NCBI GenBank assembly: GCA_019694655.1
Contig: JAIBBN010000001.1
Span: 62,001 to 126,000 of the forward strand
Source: Leptospirales bacterium
Lineage (GTDB): Bacteria; Spirochaetota; Leptospiria; Leptospirales; Leptonemataceae
Direction of reading: 5' to 3'
Length of the DNA: 64,000 nucleotides
The notes beneath the pieces were generated by a model that saw nothing but the letters and a program-made list of their open reading frames with translations, did not search any database and was not told where the DNA came from. Made by a program: the position numbers and the translations under genes. This document shows, piece after piece, positions 29,477 through 39,506 of the stretch. The stretch's first letter is position 1; each line of letters starts with the position of its first letter.

Positions 29477-29892
29477 ATGTAGAACATCAGCGACTCTTCT
29501 GCCGCTCGACCGGCCGCCGCGAATTCGCTCAAGGGAATCATCAGAATGCTGCGGATACGGGTTTCGAGTTCTGTCCAGAAGACGCCCTGGTCAGGGCCCC
29601 AGGAAGGATCGCTATAGTCGACGATGCTCAAGTCGCCTTCCAACGCCTGCAGAATCTCAAATACAGTAGTCTCCGCTGCAGGGCGCGCCAGACGATAGCC
29701 GCCTTCGCTGCCGCGGACGCTGGCCACAAGCCCCTGACGTTTCAGGGTATTGATGATCTGTTCCAGATACTTCAGCGGAATGCTCTGACGCTCCGCAATT
29801 TCTCGCGTCTTCAGCAGGCGCTGTTCATCGCCCAGGCGGGCAAGTTCCAGCATGGCCTTGAGGCCGTAGCGCCCCTTACTTGTGATCCTCAC
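29473..29892 (-). CDS. Rrf2-family transcriptional regulator without cysteine ligands
   Basis: A 139-residue winged-helix protein. The N-terminal MRITSKGRYGLKAMLELARL, the recognition region IPLKYLEQIINTLKRQGLVA and the wing VRGSEGGYRLARP are diagnostic for Rrf2. IscR and NsrR bind a cluster through three cysteines after the wing; this protein has no cysteine at all. It therefore resembles CymR-type, cluster-free members that sense via partner proteins. It lies 34 bases downstream of the GDP-mannose dehydratase gene on the same strand and may be co-transcribed with it. Its targets are unknown. Confidence 0.88.
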   Translation of the reverse strand: MRITSKGRYGLKAMLELARLGDEQRLLKTREIAERQSIPLKYLEQIINTLKRQGLVASVRGSEGGYRLARPAAETTVFEILQALEGDLSIVDYSDPSWGPDQGVFWTELETRIRSILMIPLSEFAAAGRAAEESLMFYI

Positions 29893-29926
29893 GGTTCAAG
29901 CTCTGTTCCGGCCGGCTCGCGTCCGC

Positions 29927-32018
<2,092 letters not shown>

Positions 32019-32029
32019 CGGCTGCCACT

Positions 32030-33112
32030 GTGAGCGGAAGACTCATTCAATTTGCGTCGGGCATCAATCCGGATGATGCCGTCAGCAAACATCTGGCTGA
32101 AATTCATCGCGGCGTAGCGCAGGGCTACTCAGCCGAATTCTCGCAGTCGAAAATCTTTGCCGAGGCGATTCATCCACAGGCGCCGGCGCCGGCTCAAAAG
32201 CCCGAGCGCTATCGTCGACAGCGCGGCGATTGTATACTGATCCACTACAGTATGGCATTGAACTGTCTGCCGGCGTTGCTTGCGTTGCGCGCGCCATTGG
32301 CTATTTACTATCAAAACCTGAGCCCGGCGGCAACGTTGCGCGATTGGAATCTTGCCCTGGCCGGCAAACTGGAGCGCGCACGATCGGATTTGCGTCAGCT
32401 GAGCGGACGAGCCGCGCTGGCGATGGCCGCGTCGGAATTCAGCGCACGCGAATTGGAGGCCTTGAGCATCGGGCCGACGCACCGCATTGATCTCTTAATT
32501 CCTGATTTGCCTGGAGCGGCCCGGAGACGTGCGCCCTTTCAAGGTCGCAGCCTGCGGCTGCTGTTTGCGGGGAGATTGCTCCCGCATAAAGGCCATGATC
32601 GCTTGCTGCAACTGATGTACTACCTGGCGCGCCTGGCGCCAGGCGCCCAACTGGTGTTGGCCGGAGATACCCCGCGCGGACTGGAATTGTACGCTACGGC
32701 GCTCCGCAATCGCGCTCGCCTGTTGCGTATTGAGGACCGAATAGAATGGCGCGGCTTTACGACTCGCGCTGAGCTGGAAGCGCTCTATGCGGAGTGTGAC
32801 GCCTTCGTTTGCGCCTCTTCGCATGAAGGGTTTTGCGCTCCGTTGCTGGAGGCAATGGCTGCCGACTTGCCGGTATTTTGCTGGACCCGCCCGCGCAGCG
32901 CCGTGAGCGACACGATGCAAGATGCTGGCGTGGACCTCGGCGCTGAAAGCCCGGAGCGCGCCGCTGCAATCATTGCCGAGTTCTGGCAACGTCCGGATTT
33001 GTGCGAGTCCATCGTTGCACAACAGAGGGCGCGAATGAAACGGTACGACCCGGCCGCCAGTCTCAGCCGAATTCTCAGCCTGCTGGATCGCATTCAGCCG
33101 CGTTACGTGTAA
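32030..33112 (+). CDS. Glycosyltransferase, GT4-like (GT-B fold)
   Basis: The 360-residue product has a C-terminal nucleotide-sugar domain with LRLLFAGRLLPHKGHDRLLQ and the ExxxxxxxE-type motif in SSHEGFCAPLLEAMA, the hallmark of GT4/GT1 retaining enzymes. The N-terminal acceptor domain starts IQFASGINPDDAVSKHLAEI. Donor and acceptor cannot be deduced. The start is uncertain: GTG 32030 or TTG 32015 (overlapping the previous stop as TTGA); neither has a clear ribosome site, in keeping with coupling to the upstream gene. Its stop overlaps the next ATG by one base. Confidence 0.87.
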   Translation: MSGRLIQFASGINPDDAVSKHLAEIHRGVAQGYSAEFSQSKIFAEAIHPQAPAPAQKPERYRRQRGDCILIHYSMALNCLPALLALRAPLAIYYQNLSPAATLRDWNLALAGKLERARSDLRQLSGRAALAMAASEFSARELEALSIGPTHRIDLLIPDLPGAARRRAPFQGRSLRLLFAGRLLPHKGHDRLLQLMYYLARLAPGAQLVLAGDTPRGLELYATALRNRARLLRIEDRIEWRGFTTRAELEALYAECDAFVCASSHEGFCAPLLEAMAADLPVFCWTRPRSAVSDTMQDAGVDLGAESPERAAAIIAEFWQRPDLCESIVAQQRARMKRYDPAASLSRILSLLDRIQPRYV

Positions 33113-33771
33113 TGGATCTTGAATCGATTATTGTCTGGGTTCAGTCCGCGCCGGCCTGGAGCGTCTATGTAGCGGTCTTCCTGGCCTCGTTGGTAGAAAA
33201 TGTTTTTCCGCCGATCCCCGGCGATGCTATTATCATCTTTGCCGGGTTCATTTGCGCCGGGGGTGAAGCGAGTCTGGCGCTCTGTCTGCTTTGCGCCCTG
33301 GCAGGCAATCTCGCCGGGGGCTGGATCATGTACCGCAGCGGCCCCGCAGTCCTCGCTCTGGCTCATCGCGTCAATGAATGGATTGGCCGTCCCCGTTTGT
33401 TGCACCGCTTTCTCGAAGATCTATCCTCCGACCGGCGTATGGAGCGTGTGCGCACAGCGTTGCAGCGCTATGGAGCCTGGCTGGTGGTGGTTTCTCGCTT
33501 TCTGGCCGGAATCCGCTACTTTGTGAGCATCGTTGCCGGTCTGGGGCGCATGTCGCCGCTGAGTTATTTGGTCAGCTTTGGAACCGGAGTCGTAGTCTGG
33601 AATGCGCTGCTCCTATCGCTGGGCCGGCAGCTAGGCGCTAACTGGCGTCTGGCAGTGAACTGGATTCAATTCTACACATCCACGGCGCTGTCACTTTTTT
33701 TGATCGTATTGCTGATCGCGCTGCTCCTCTACTGGCGCCGTCAGCGCCGCGCCAACCGAGCTGCACCCTGA
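33112..33771 (+). CDS. DedA-family membrane protein
   Basis: A 219-residue polytopic inner-membrane protein. DedA features are the re-entrant region LASLVENVFPPIPGDAIIIF with its conserved acidic and proline residues, the GNLAGGWIMYRSGP helix, and the conserved arginine segment VVVSRFLAGIRYFVSIVAGL. DedA proteins include flippases that recycle undecaprenyl phosphate or translocate phospholipids. Its translational coupling (TAATG) to the glycosyltransferase suggests a role in recycling a lipid carrier for glycan export, an inference from context. Confidence 0.9.
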   Translation: MDLESIIVWVQSAPAWSVYVAVFLASLVENVFPPIPGDAIIIFAGFICAGGEASLALCLLCALAGNLAGGWIMYRSGPAVLALAHRVNEWIGRPRLLHRFLEDLSSDRRMERVRTALQRYGAWLVVVSRFLAGIRYFVSIVAGLGRMSPLSYLVSFGTGVVVWNALLLSLGRQLGANWRLAVNWIQFYTSTALSLFLIVLLIALLLYWRRQRRANRAAP

Positions 33772-33825
33772 TCTACAGTCCGCTGGTTGCGTCCGCTGTC
33801 ACTTGCGCTTGAAGATCGGGGCCTG

Positions 33826-34569
33826 ATGAATTCCATCCATGCGTTAGCGGAAGCCTTGCAGCGGACTGACTCGCTGGCGGTAATTACCGGCGCCGGCGTC
33901 TCCAGCGAAAGCGGCATACCAACCTTTCGGGGCGCCGGCGGGCTGTGGCGGCAATACCGCGCAGAAGATCTGGCGACCCCACAGGCATTTGCGCGCGATC
34001 CTCAGCTGATCTGGGAGTGGTATGAATGGCGTCGCGCTCTGTGTATGGGCGCCAGACCAAATGCGGCGCACCGTGTTCTGGCGGCGATGGAGCAGGGAGC
34101 TATCGATTTCCTGTTGATTACGCAGAATGTCGACGGTCTTCACTTGCGCGCCGGCAGTCGCAAGGCGGAAGAGATCCATGGCAGTCTGCTGCGCCAGCGC
34201 TGCACAGTCTGCGGTCAGCGGACAGAACTGCCGCTGGCGCCGCTTTCAAGTCTTCCGCCCTGCTGTCCCGCATGTGGCGGGGTCGGCCGTCCGGATGTGC
34301 TCTGGTTCGGGGAAAGCTACGACGACGGGCAGATGCAACGCGTTCACTCATTTTTGGCTGGCGCGAGCCTGGTTCTGGTCGCCGGAACCAGCGGCGTCGT
34401 GCCCATTCCCCTACAGCTTGCCATGTTTGCAAAACAACACGGCGCACTCCTTGCCGAAATCAATATCGAGAAAACGGCGCTGAGTCTGGCCGCGGATTTT
34501 TGCCTGAAGATGCCAGCGGCCGAGGCATTCAGTCAGCTTGCTGAAGCCAGCGGTCTTCAGCTGCGCTAG
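33826..34569 (+). CDS. cobB: NAD-dependent deacylase, class III sirtuin
   Basis: A 247-residue Sir2 enzyme that removes acyl groups from lysines with NAD. The NAD site TGAGVSSESGIPTFRG (21-36), TQNVDGLH (99-106) and the catalytic His118 (EIHG) are present. The zinc site uses Cys126, Cys129, Cys147 and Cys150. Tyr66 and Arg69 (WYEWRR) match the YxxR pair that lets class III sirtuins such as SIRT5 and E. coli CobB accept succinyl- or malonyl-lysine. ATG 33826 is chosen over TTG 33787; no strong ribosome site is seen. Confidence 0.92.
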   Translation: MNSIHALAEALQRTDSLAVITGAGVSSESGIPTFRGAGGLWRQYRAEDLATPQAFARDPQLIWEWYEWRRALCMGARPNAAHRVLAAMEQGAIDFLLITQNVDGLHLRAGSRKAEEIHGSLLRQRCTVCGQRTELPLAPLSSLPPCCPACGGVGRPDVLWFGESYDDGQMQRVHSFLAGASLVLVAGTSGVVPIPLQLAMFAKQHGALLAEINIEKTALSLAADFCLKMPAAEAFSQLAEASGLQLR

Positions 34570-34633
34570 CTGGTCGCTGAAAAGGGAATTGACCATGGTT
34601 CTCTGGCAAAAGAGATGACCGAGATTCTGCAAC

Positions 34634-34707
<74 letters not shown>

Positions 34708-34726
34708 CACTTCCGAGCCCTGAAAC

Positions 34727-35656
34727 TCAACGTCCGTTTGCCGGCTCGGCAACGCCCAATGGCGGCGGTCGGTCGATTGGCGCGGCGGACTGCCGGCGCG
34801 CCTGGGCTGAAACCTTCCTGTAGAGGTCAAGAAAACCGTTGCTGATCTCCGCATCCTTGGGATTGCCCAGCAGCGCCGCCGCCTGCCTCAGCCGATAACA
34901 GGGAATCCGCGGGTACTGGTGATGGATCGCATGGTAGCGATCGTTGTGTGGACTGATGAATAAATACTCCAGTAACCCGAGCGTGATGCGTGATTGTCCG
35001 CGGCGCACGCCGAAGTGCTCGCCCACCTCTCCATAAAAGATCAGCGCCGGATAGGTCCACAAAGCGGGAATAATCCAGTAGTAAACGAGAAGGTCCAGGG
35101 CGCCCATCGACCAGCAGACAATTCCCACAATAAGCCAGTAGCCCAGTGTTCGCCAGCGATAGGCGCTGTCCTGTAAGAGGCCGCGAATGACTTCTTGAAT
35201 CAGGTAGAGCGTATCAAAGAAAAGCCACGGTCGGATAAACCAAACCCAAACGGGATTCCACGAGCGTTCGTGCAAACCCCAGCGGCGATAATCCTGCCAC
35301 GCCGGATCAATGGGTGAAAGCAGGCCGCGGTGATGATTGTTGTGCACCTCACGATAACTGTTCCAATTTTCAAAAACTGGCGCAAACCACAGGAATTCCA
35401 GCCAGCGATTCCATTCCCGTTTGCGAAAGAGGTTGTAATGCACAGAGTCGTGTCCAAGAACTTCGGCCAGCGCCACCATGCGTCCGCCAATGATCCAGCA
35501 GGCGAGAATGTAGGCCAGCCAGTGGTCGAGCCAGAAGCTCAAGGCGGCAGCGGCGGCCCAGATTGCGTATTGCAGCGCAAGGTAAAGCAGCGAAAGGGCC
35601 CCCTGGGGCCGCATCAACGCTCGCATCGATTCACTTCCCGGCTTTGCCATAGTCAT
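34727..35656 (-). CDS. Membrane fatty acid desaturase
   Basis: A 309-residue di-iron membrane enzyme. The three histidine boxes are in order: HDSVH (69-73), HNNHH (105-109) and HAIHH near residue 238. Hydrophobic segments lie before box 1 and between boxes 2 and 3. It belongs to the FADS-like group and probably introduces a double bond into a fatty acyl chain, or hydroxylates a related lipid; substrate unknown. Several starts are possible (GTG 35677, ATG 35656, ATG 35650); ATG 35656 is used. Its 3' end comes 20 bases from the tRNA-Val gene. Confidence 0.9.
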   Translation of the reverse strand: MTMAKPGSESMRALMRPQGALSLLYLALQYAIWAAAAALSFWLDHWLAYILACWIIGGRMVALAEVLGHDSVHYNLFRKREWNRWLEFLWFAPVFENWNSYREVHNNHHRGLLSPIDPAWQDYRRWGLHERSWNPVWVWFIRPWLFFDTLYLIQEVIRGLLQDSAYRWRTLGYWLIVGIVCWSMGALDLLVYYWIIPALWTYPALIFYGEVGEHFGVRRGQSRITLGLLEYLFISPHNDRYHAIHHQYPRIPCYRLRQAAALLGNPKDAEISNGFLDLYRKVSAQARRQSAAPIDRPPPLGVAEPANGR

Positions 35657-35714
35657 GCGCCGCGCCGGCCGACGCACAAATGCGAAGCCGTCTTTATGTG
35701 AGACGGAAAAAGCC

Positions 35715-35779
35715 GCGCTACTTTTTCAGGATGACCCAGGGAAGATGCAAGGGGCAAGCGCTTCCTGAAAAAAAGGCGC
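35715..35779. repeat. Inverted repeat between stress-protein and desaturase genes
   Basis: A 16-base arm (35715-35730) and its imperfect complement (35764-35779) match in nine outer-loop-side and four basal positions around a 33-base spacer (CTTTTTCAGG with CCTGAAAAA). Read on the minus strand it lies between the stress-protein stop and the desaturase start, so it may terminate the first or regulate the second. The rest of the 189-base gap shows no gene. Confidence 0.5.
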
Positions 35780-35845
35780 TCTGGATGGGCGACATAAGCT
35801 CGCTCGCCTCCGGGCTACGCGCGGTCGCCGGTCATTCCTTCGCTA

Positions 35846-36679
35846 TCAATGGTAAACAAAGATGGGCGATGGGCATTTTTCCAGCATCTTCTGGGTAACC
35901 GAACCAAAGAAAAATTCGCGCAGGCCGGACACGCCAAAGGCGCCCATCACCACGGCTTCGGGCCTGGCGGCATTTGCCAGATCCAGAAGCACGTCCATCG
36001 GCGGCTCCCTGGAAGCAGTGGGCGATTCCGTTACGGCTACTCCATGAGAACGCAGGTATTCTGCCGCCGCTGTGCATTGGGCGCTGGCGCGGCTCTGATC
36101 ATCGTGGATGGATACGACCGTCGCCTGCCTGCCGTTAGCCAAGCCTAACAGGGCAAAGAGCTGAATGGTGCGCGCAGCCTGAGGGCTGCCGTCCGTTGCA
36201 ATCATGACTCCGTTCCCGGGGTGCTGCACGGAAGGAACAATCAGCGTCGGGCGAGCCAGTTTTCGCAGCGCCGCGGGCAATGTGTCGCAGGCTTCATCCT
36301 GAGTAATGTGCTTCAAGTGCGGATGCTGCGCCGATACAAATAGGTCGCAACGAAATGCCTCTTCCTCTATGACTTCCGCCGGCTTGCCGTGCAGCTTGTG
36401 AGCTGTGCAGCGTACGCCAGCCTGCTGACATTGATCGCTGAAGTTCTTGATCAGCTGCTGCGCTCTTTCCTCGCCGCGCTGCAGGAGGGTATGCACTTTT
36501 TGCTGATGGAATTCGGCTGCGCCCGGCGGCACAAGTTCGGGCTCAGTAATGCCCGGTTCATCGACAATGCCAAGGGCAAGGATTTCCGCCTTAAATTCCG
36601 CGGCCAGCGCAAGAGCGCGCTGCTGAGCGTGGTGCGCCTCCGTGGAAGGATCCAGAGCGACAAGAATCCGCTTGAGCAT
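35846..36679 (-). CDS. Tandem-domain universal stress protein
   Basis: A 277-residue protein with two UspA folds. Domain 1 (1-145) starts MLKRILVALDPSTEAHHAQQ. Domain 2 (150-277) starts VMIATDGSPQAARTIQLF and ends with GAFGVSGLREFFFGS, which matches the G-2x-G-9x-G(S/T) ATP-binding motif; this motif is not obvious in domain 1. Such proteins bind nucleotides and help cells survive stress, mechanism unknown. The ATG at 36679 follows the inverted-repeat nest. It precedes the desaturase gene on the same strand. Confidence 0.92.
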   Translation of the reverse strand: MLKRILVALDPSTEAHHAQQRALALAAEFKAEILALGIVDEPGITEPELVPPGAAEFHQQKVHTLLQRGEERAQQLIKNFSDQCQQAGVRCTAHKLHGKPAEVIEEEAFRCDLFVSAQHPHLKHITQDEACDTLPAALRKLARPTLIVPSVQHPGNGVMIATDGSPQAARTIQLFALLGLANGRQATVVSIHDDQSRASAQCTAAAEYLRSHGVAVTESPTASREPPMDVLLDLANAARPEAVVMGAFGVSGLREFFFGSVTQKMLEKCPSPIFVYH

Positions 36680-36727
36680 ACCGGAGCTTCGACCCCTGTA
36701 TGTCGCGCGTCAATCAAATAAGAGCGC

Positions 36728-36917
36728 GTCCCAAAACTCCATCCGTGGAGTTTTGGGACAAACGGAACGGTTTTCAAAATTCGCTGCATTGCCTTCGGCA
36801 ATGGCGAATTCCCTGGAGAATTCGCACGAATTTTTCAACCGTTCCTCACATTCGCTTTACGAATGGCGCGACTTCCTTTCGCTAAGAGCCGGTTTTGGGA
36901 CCGGCTCTTAGGTCGCG
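36728..36917. repeat. Nest of perfect inverted repeats (structured element)
   Basis: Five or more hairpins are packed into 190 bases. They are: (1) a 14-pair perfect stem, 36728-36741 with 36746-36759, loop TCCG; (2) a long stem, 36764-36783 with 36827-36845, made of nine plus eight pairs with a small internal loop, that encloses two hairpins (36787-36803, loop TTC, and 36804-36825, loop CCTGGA); (3) a six-pair stem, 36849-36865; (4) a 12-pair stem, 36882-36893 with 36900-36911; (5) CGCGAC/GTCGCG (36867-36872 with 36912-36917) enclosing the last one. It lies between the P-ATPase stop and the stress-protein start, both on the minus strand, and contains no gene. GTTTTGGGAC occurs twice. It looks like a repetitive palindromic element or structured RNA. 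Confidence 0.75.
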
Positions 36918-39503
36918 ACGTTGTTGTCCCGATGCCACAGGCGGCGTCCGGCGGCGCCGCCGCTTCAGCGCCTTTTCTGCCTCGACGCCCCAGAAAACGA
37001 CGCTGGATAGTGCAAGGCAAAGCGCTAGTTCGGTTGGACTTAAACTTTGTGTATTGAACACAAAATGTAAAGGTGTAAAGTAGATCAGCGCCAGTTGCAG
37101 GGCGAGCGTCAGGCTGATCGCGCCAAGCAAGAAACGATTGGTGGAGAGCCCCATTTGAAACAGCGACAGCGTATCGCTGCGAATGGCCAGGGCATGTCCC
37201 ATCTGTGAGAGACAGAGCACGGTGAAAACCATGGTTCGCCAGTGTCCAACGTGGAAGTAAATGGACAACGCCTGCAACACAAGGCAGACGCCGCCCATCA
37301 GCAATCCGACCCACAGGATATGCCAGGCCATTCCGTCAGCAAAAATGCTCTCCGTCGGTTTTCGCGGCGGGCGACGCATCACATCGGGCTCGGCCGGCTC
37401 GCTGGAAAAGGCAAGGCCTGGCAGTCCGTCCGTTACCAGATTGATCCAGAGAATATGAATCGGTAGGAGCGGAATAGGCAAGCCCAGAACTGGCGCCAGA
37501 AAAATGGTCCAGATTTCGCCGCTGTTGCTGGTCATCGTATACTTGATGAACTTTCGAATGTTGTCGAAGATTCGGCGACCCTCGCGCACGGCGCTGGAAA
37601 TCGTGGCGAAGTTGTCGTCGAGCAACACCATATGCGCAGCTTCTCGGGAAACGTCAGTTCCAGTTCGCCCCATGGCGACGCCGATATTTGCGCGACGCAA
37701 GGCAGGCGCATCGTTGACGCCATCTCCCGTCATGGCTACATAGTGACCCTTCTTTTGCAGGGCCCGCACAATGCGTAGCTTCTGTTCCGGCGCCACTCGC
37801 GCATAAACGCGAATACGCTCCACAAGCTGTTCGAAACTGGTTTCATCCAAAGCCGCCAGTTGCGGGCCATGGATCAGCTCTGTCTCCGGATCGCGCATGA
37901 TCCCGAGTTTGACAGCAATTGCGGAAGCGGTCAGGGGATGGTCGCCAGTTATCATGACCGGCGTGATGCCAGCAGTGAAACAATCGGCAATTGCCTGTCT
38001 GGCCTCATCGCGCGGCGGATCGATCATACCCGCGAGGCCCACCGGCCTGAGCTCGCTCTCCAGTCGCAGGCGCTGCTCATCGTCCGGCGCTTGGTCCAGC
38101 AGACGCAGGCCGAAGGCCAGCACGCGCATTCCGCGATTTGCCATATCTTCCGCCAGAGGCAGCAGCGCAGCGCCCGCGTCATCTGCACATGCTGCGAGCA
38201 AGGATTCCACGCCGCCCTTGGTTACGCAGAGGAAGCGCTCGCCGTAGCGATGAACGGTGGTCATCCGCTTGCGTTCAGAATCAAAGGGCAGCTCGTCGAT
38301 GCGCAAATGTCGCTGCAATTCTGCGGCGCTTTCCAATCGTTGATCTCTGGCGTAGCGCAACAGGGCGAGTTCTGTAGGATCGCCTATCTCTTCGTCGCCG
38401 CTCTGGCGAACATCTTGATTCAGAAGCATCGCCAGGGTCAGCCAGCTGGAACATGGCAATCCCTGCCAATCGCCCTGCGCAGCATACGTTTCCACAACCG
38501 TCATTCGATTCTGCGTCAGAGTACCGGTCTTGTCGGAACAGATGTAGGTGACAGAACCAAGCGTTTCCACTGCCGGCAGTTTACGGATCAAAGCTTGTCT
38601 GGATGCAAGGCGGCGGGCGCCCAGCGCCAGCGCTATGGAAACAACTGCCGGCAGCGCCTCGGGAATGGCAGCGACCGCCAGGGAAATAGAAACCAGCAGC
38701 ATCTGCAGCGGCGCCTCTCCGCGCATCAAACCGACTACAAAAAGCAGCGCGCAAATTCCCAGGACAGCAAGCGAGAGCCGTTTGCCAAAATCAGCGAGGC
38801 GCTGCTGCAGCGGCGTTGGGCCGCTCTTTTCTTGCAACAGCAACGCAATTCGGCCCAGCTCCGTGTTCATGCCAGTGGCAACCGTCAGGCCCAGCCCGCG
38901 ACCATAAGCTACCGTCGAACCCTTGAAGACCATGTTCAGACGATCGCCTGGCGAAAGGGCCGCGCCGCTGATGACGGCGATGCTCTTTTCCACCGGTTGC
39001 GACTCGCCAGTCAGAGCGGCCTCCTCCATCAAGAGCGAGTGCGATTCAATCAGCCGCAAATCAGCAGGTATCATGTCGCCTGCTTCAACGGCGACGACGT
39101 CGCCCGCTACCACCTGGTCCGCTGGAACAATTTGCAGCTGCCGATCGCGCCATACGCGCGCCGCCGGCGCCGCCAGCCTTTTCAGCGCCTCCAGTGCAGA
39201 TTCCGCACGAAATTCCTGTGCAAAGCCCAACGCTGCATTCAACAAGACGATGACCAGAATAACAATCGTGTCCTTGTGATCGCCGATCAGACTGGAAATT
39301 ACGGCGGCCGCCAGCAGTATCAGAATCATTACATCCTTGAACTGATCGGCAAGAATGGCAAGGCGTGTTCGCCTGCCCTTGCCGCGCAGCCGATTGGGAC
39401 CGTCACGCAAAAGCCTGGTCGCCGCCTCGCTGTTGCTCAGGCCATCGCGATTGCTCTGCAGCTCCTGCAGAGCTTGCTCGGTGCTACACTGGTGCCAGTT
39501 CAT
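36882..39503 (-). CDS. P2-type (calcium-like) cation-transporting ATPase
   Basis: An 873-residue P-type ATPase. The actuator loop has LTGESQPVEKS, helix M4 has PEALPAVV, the phosphorylation site SDKTGTLTQN has Asp324, and the hinge has MTGDGVNDAPALRRANIGVA. M6 carries NLVTDGLPGLAF, with the Asn and Asp that bind calcium in SERCA/PMR1-type pumps; the N-terminal cation ATPase domain starts WHQCSTEQALQEL. Calcium export is most likely. The C-terminus is odd: after the last helix a strongly basic run (KRRRRRTPP) continues to a stop inside the palindromic element at 36882-36911. The gene for an exported protein ends three bases upstream of its ATG, so the two are co-transcribed. Confidence 0.93.
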   Translation of the reverse strand: MNWHQCSTEQALQELQSNRDGLSNSEAATRLLRDGPNRLRGKGRRTRLAILADQFKDVMILILLAAAVISSLIGDHKDTIVILVIVLLNAALGFAQEFRAESALEALKRLAAPAARVWRDRQLQIVPADQVVAGDVVAVEAGDMIPADLRLIESHSLLMEEAALTGESQPVEKSIAVISGAALSPGDRLNMVFKGSTVAYGRGLGLTVATGMNTELGRIALLLQEKSGPTPLQQRLADFGKRLSLAVLGICALLFVVGLMRGEAPLQMLLVSISLAVAAIPEALPAVVSIALALGARRLASRQALIRKLPAVETLGSVTYICSDKTGTLTQNRMTVVETYAAQGDWQGLPCSSWLTLAMLLNQDVRQSGDEEIGDPTELALLRYARDQRLESAAELQRHLRIDELPFDSERKRMTTVHRYGERFLCVTKGGVESLLAACADDAGAALLPLAEDMANRGMRVLAFGLRLLDQAPDDEQRLRLESELRPVGLAGMIDPPRDEARQAIADCFTAGITPVMITGDHPLTASAIAVKLGIMRDPETELIHGPQLAALDETSFEQLVERIRVYARVAPEQKLRIVRALQKKGHYVAMTGDGVNDAPALRRANIGVAMGRTGTDVSREAAHMVLLDDNFATISSAVREGRRIFDNIRKFIKYTMTSNSGEIWTIFLAPVLGLPIPLLPIHILWINLVTDGLPGLAFSSEPAEPDVMRRPPRKPTESIFADGMAWHILWVGLLMGGVCLVLQALSIYFHVGHWRTMVFTVLCLSQMGHALAIRSDTLSLFQMGLSTNRFLLGAISLTLALQLALIYFTPLHFVFNTQSLSPTELALCLALSSVVFWGVEAEKALKRRRRRTPPVASGQQRRDLRAGPKTGS

Positions 39504-39506
39504 AGT

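Noticed and set aside
34570-34633. A second tRNA next to tRNA-Val
   Set aside because: No further cloverleaf can be folded in the flanks.
36728-36917. CRISPR array or integron attC site
   Set aside because: The repeats are inverted rather than regularly spaced direct repeats, there is no integrase or cas gene, and attC core boxes are not seen.
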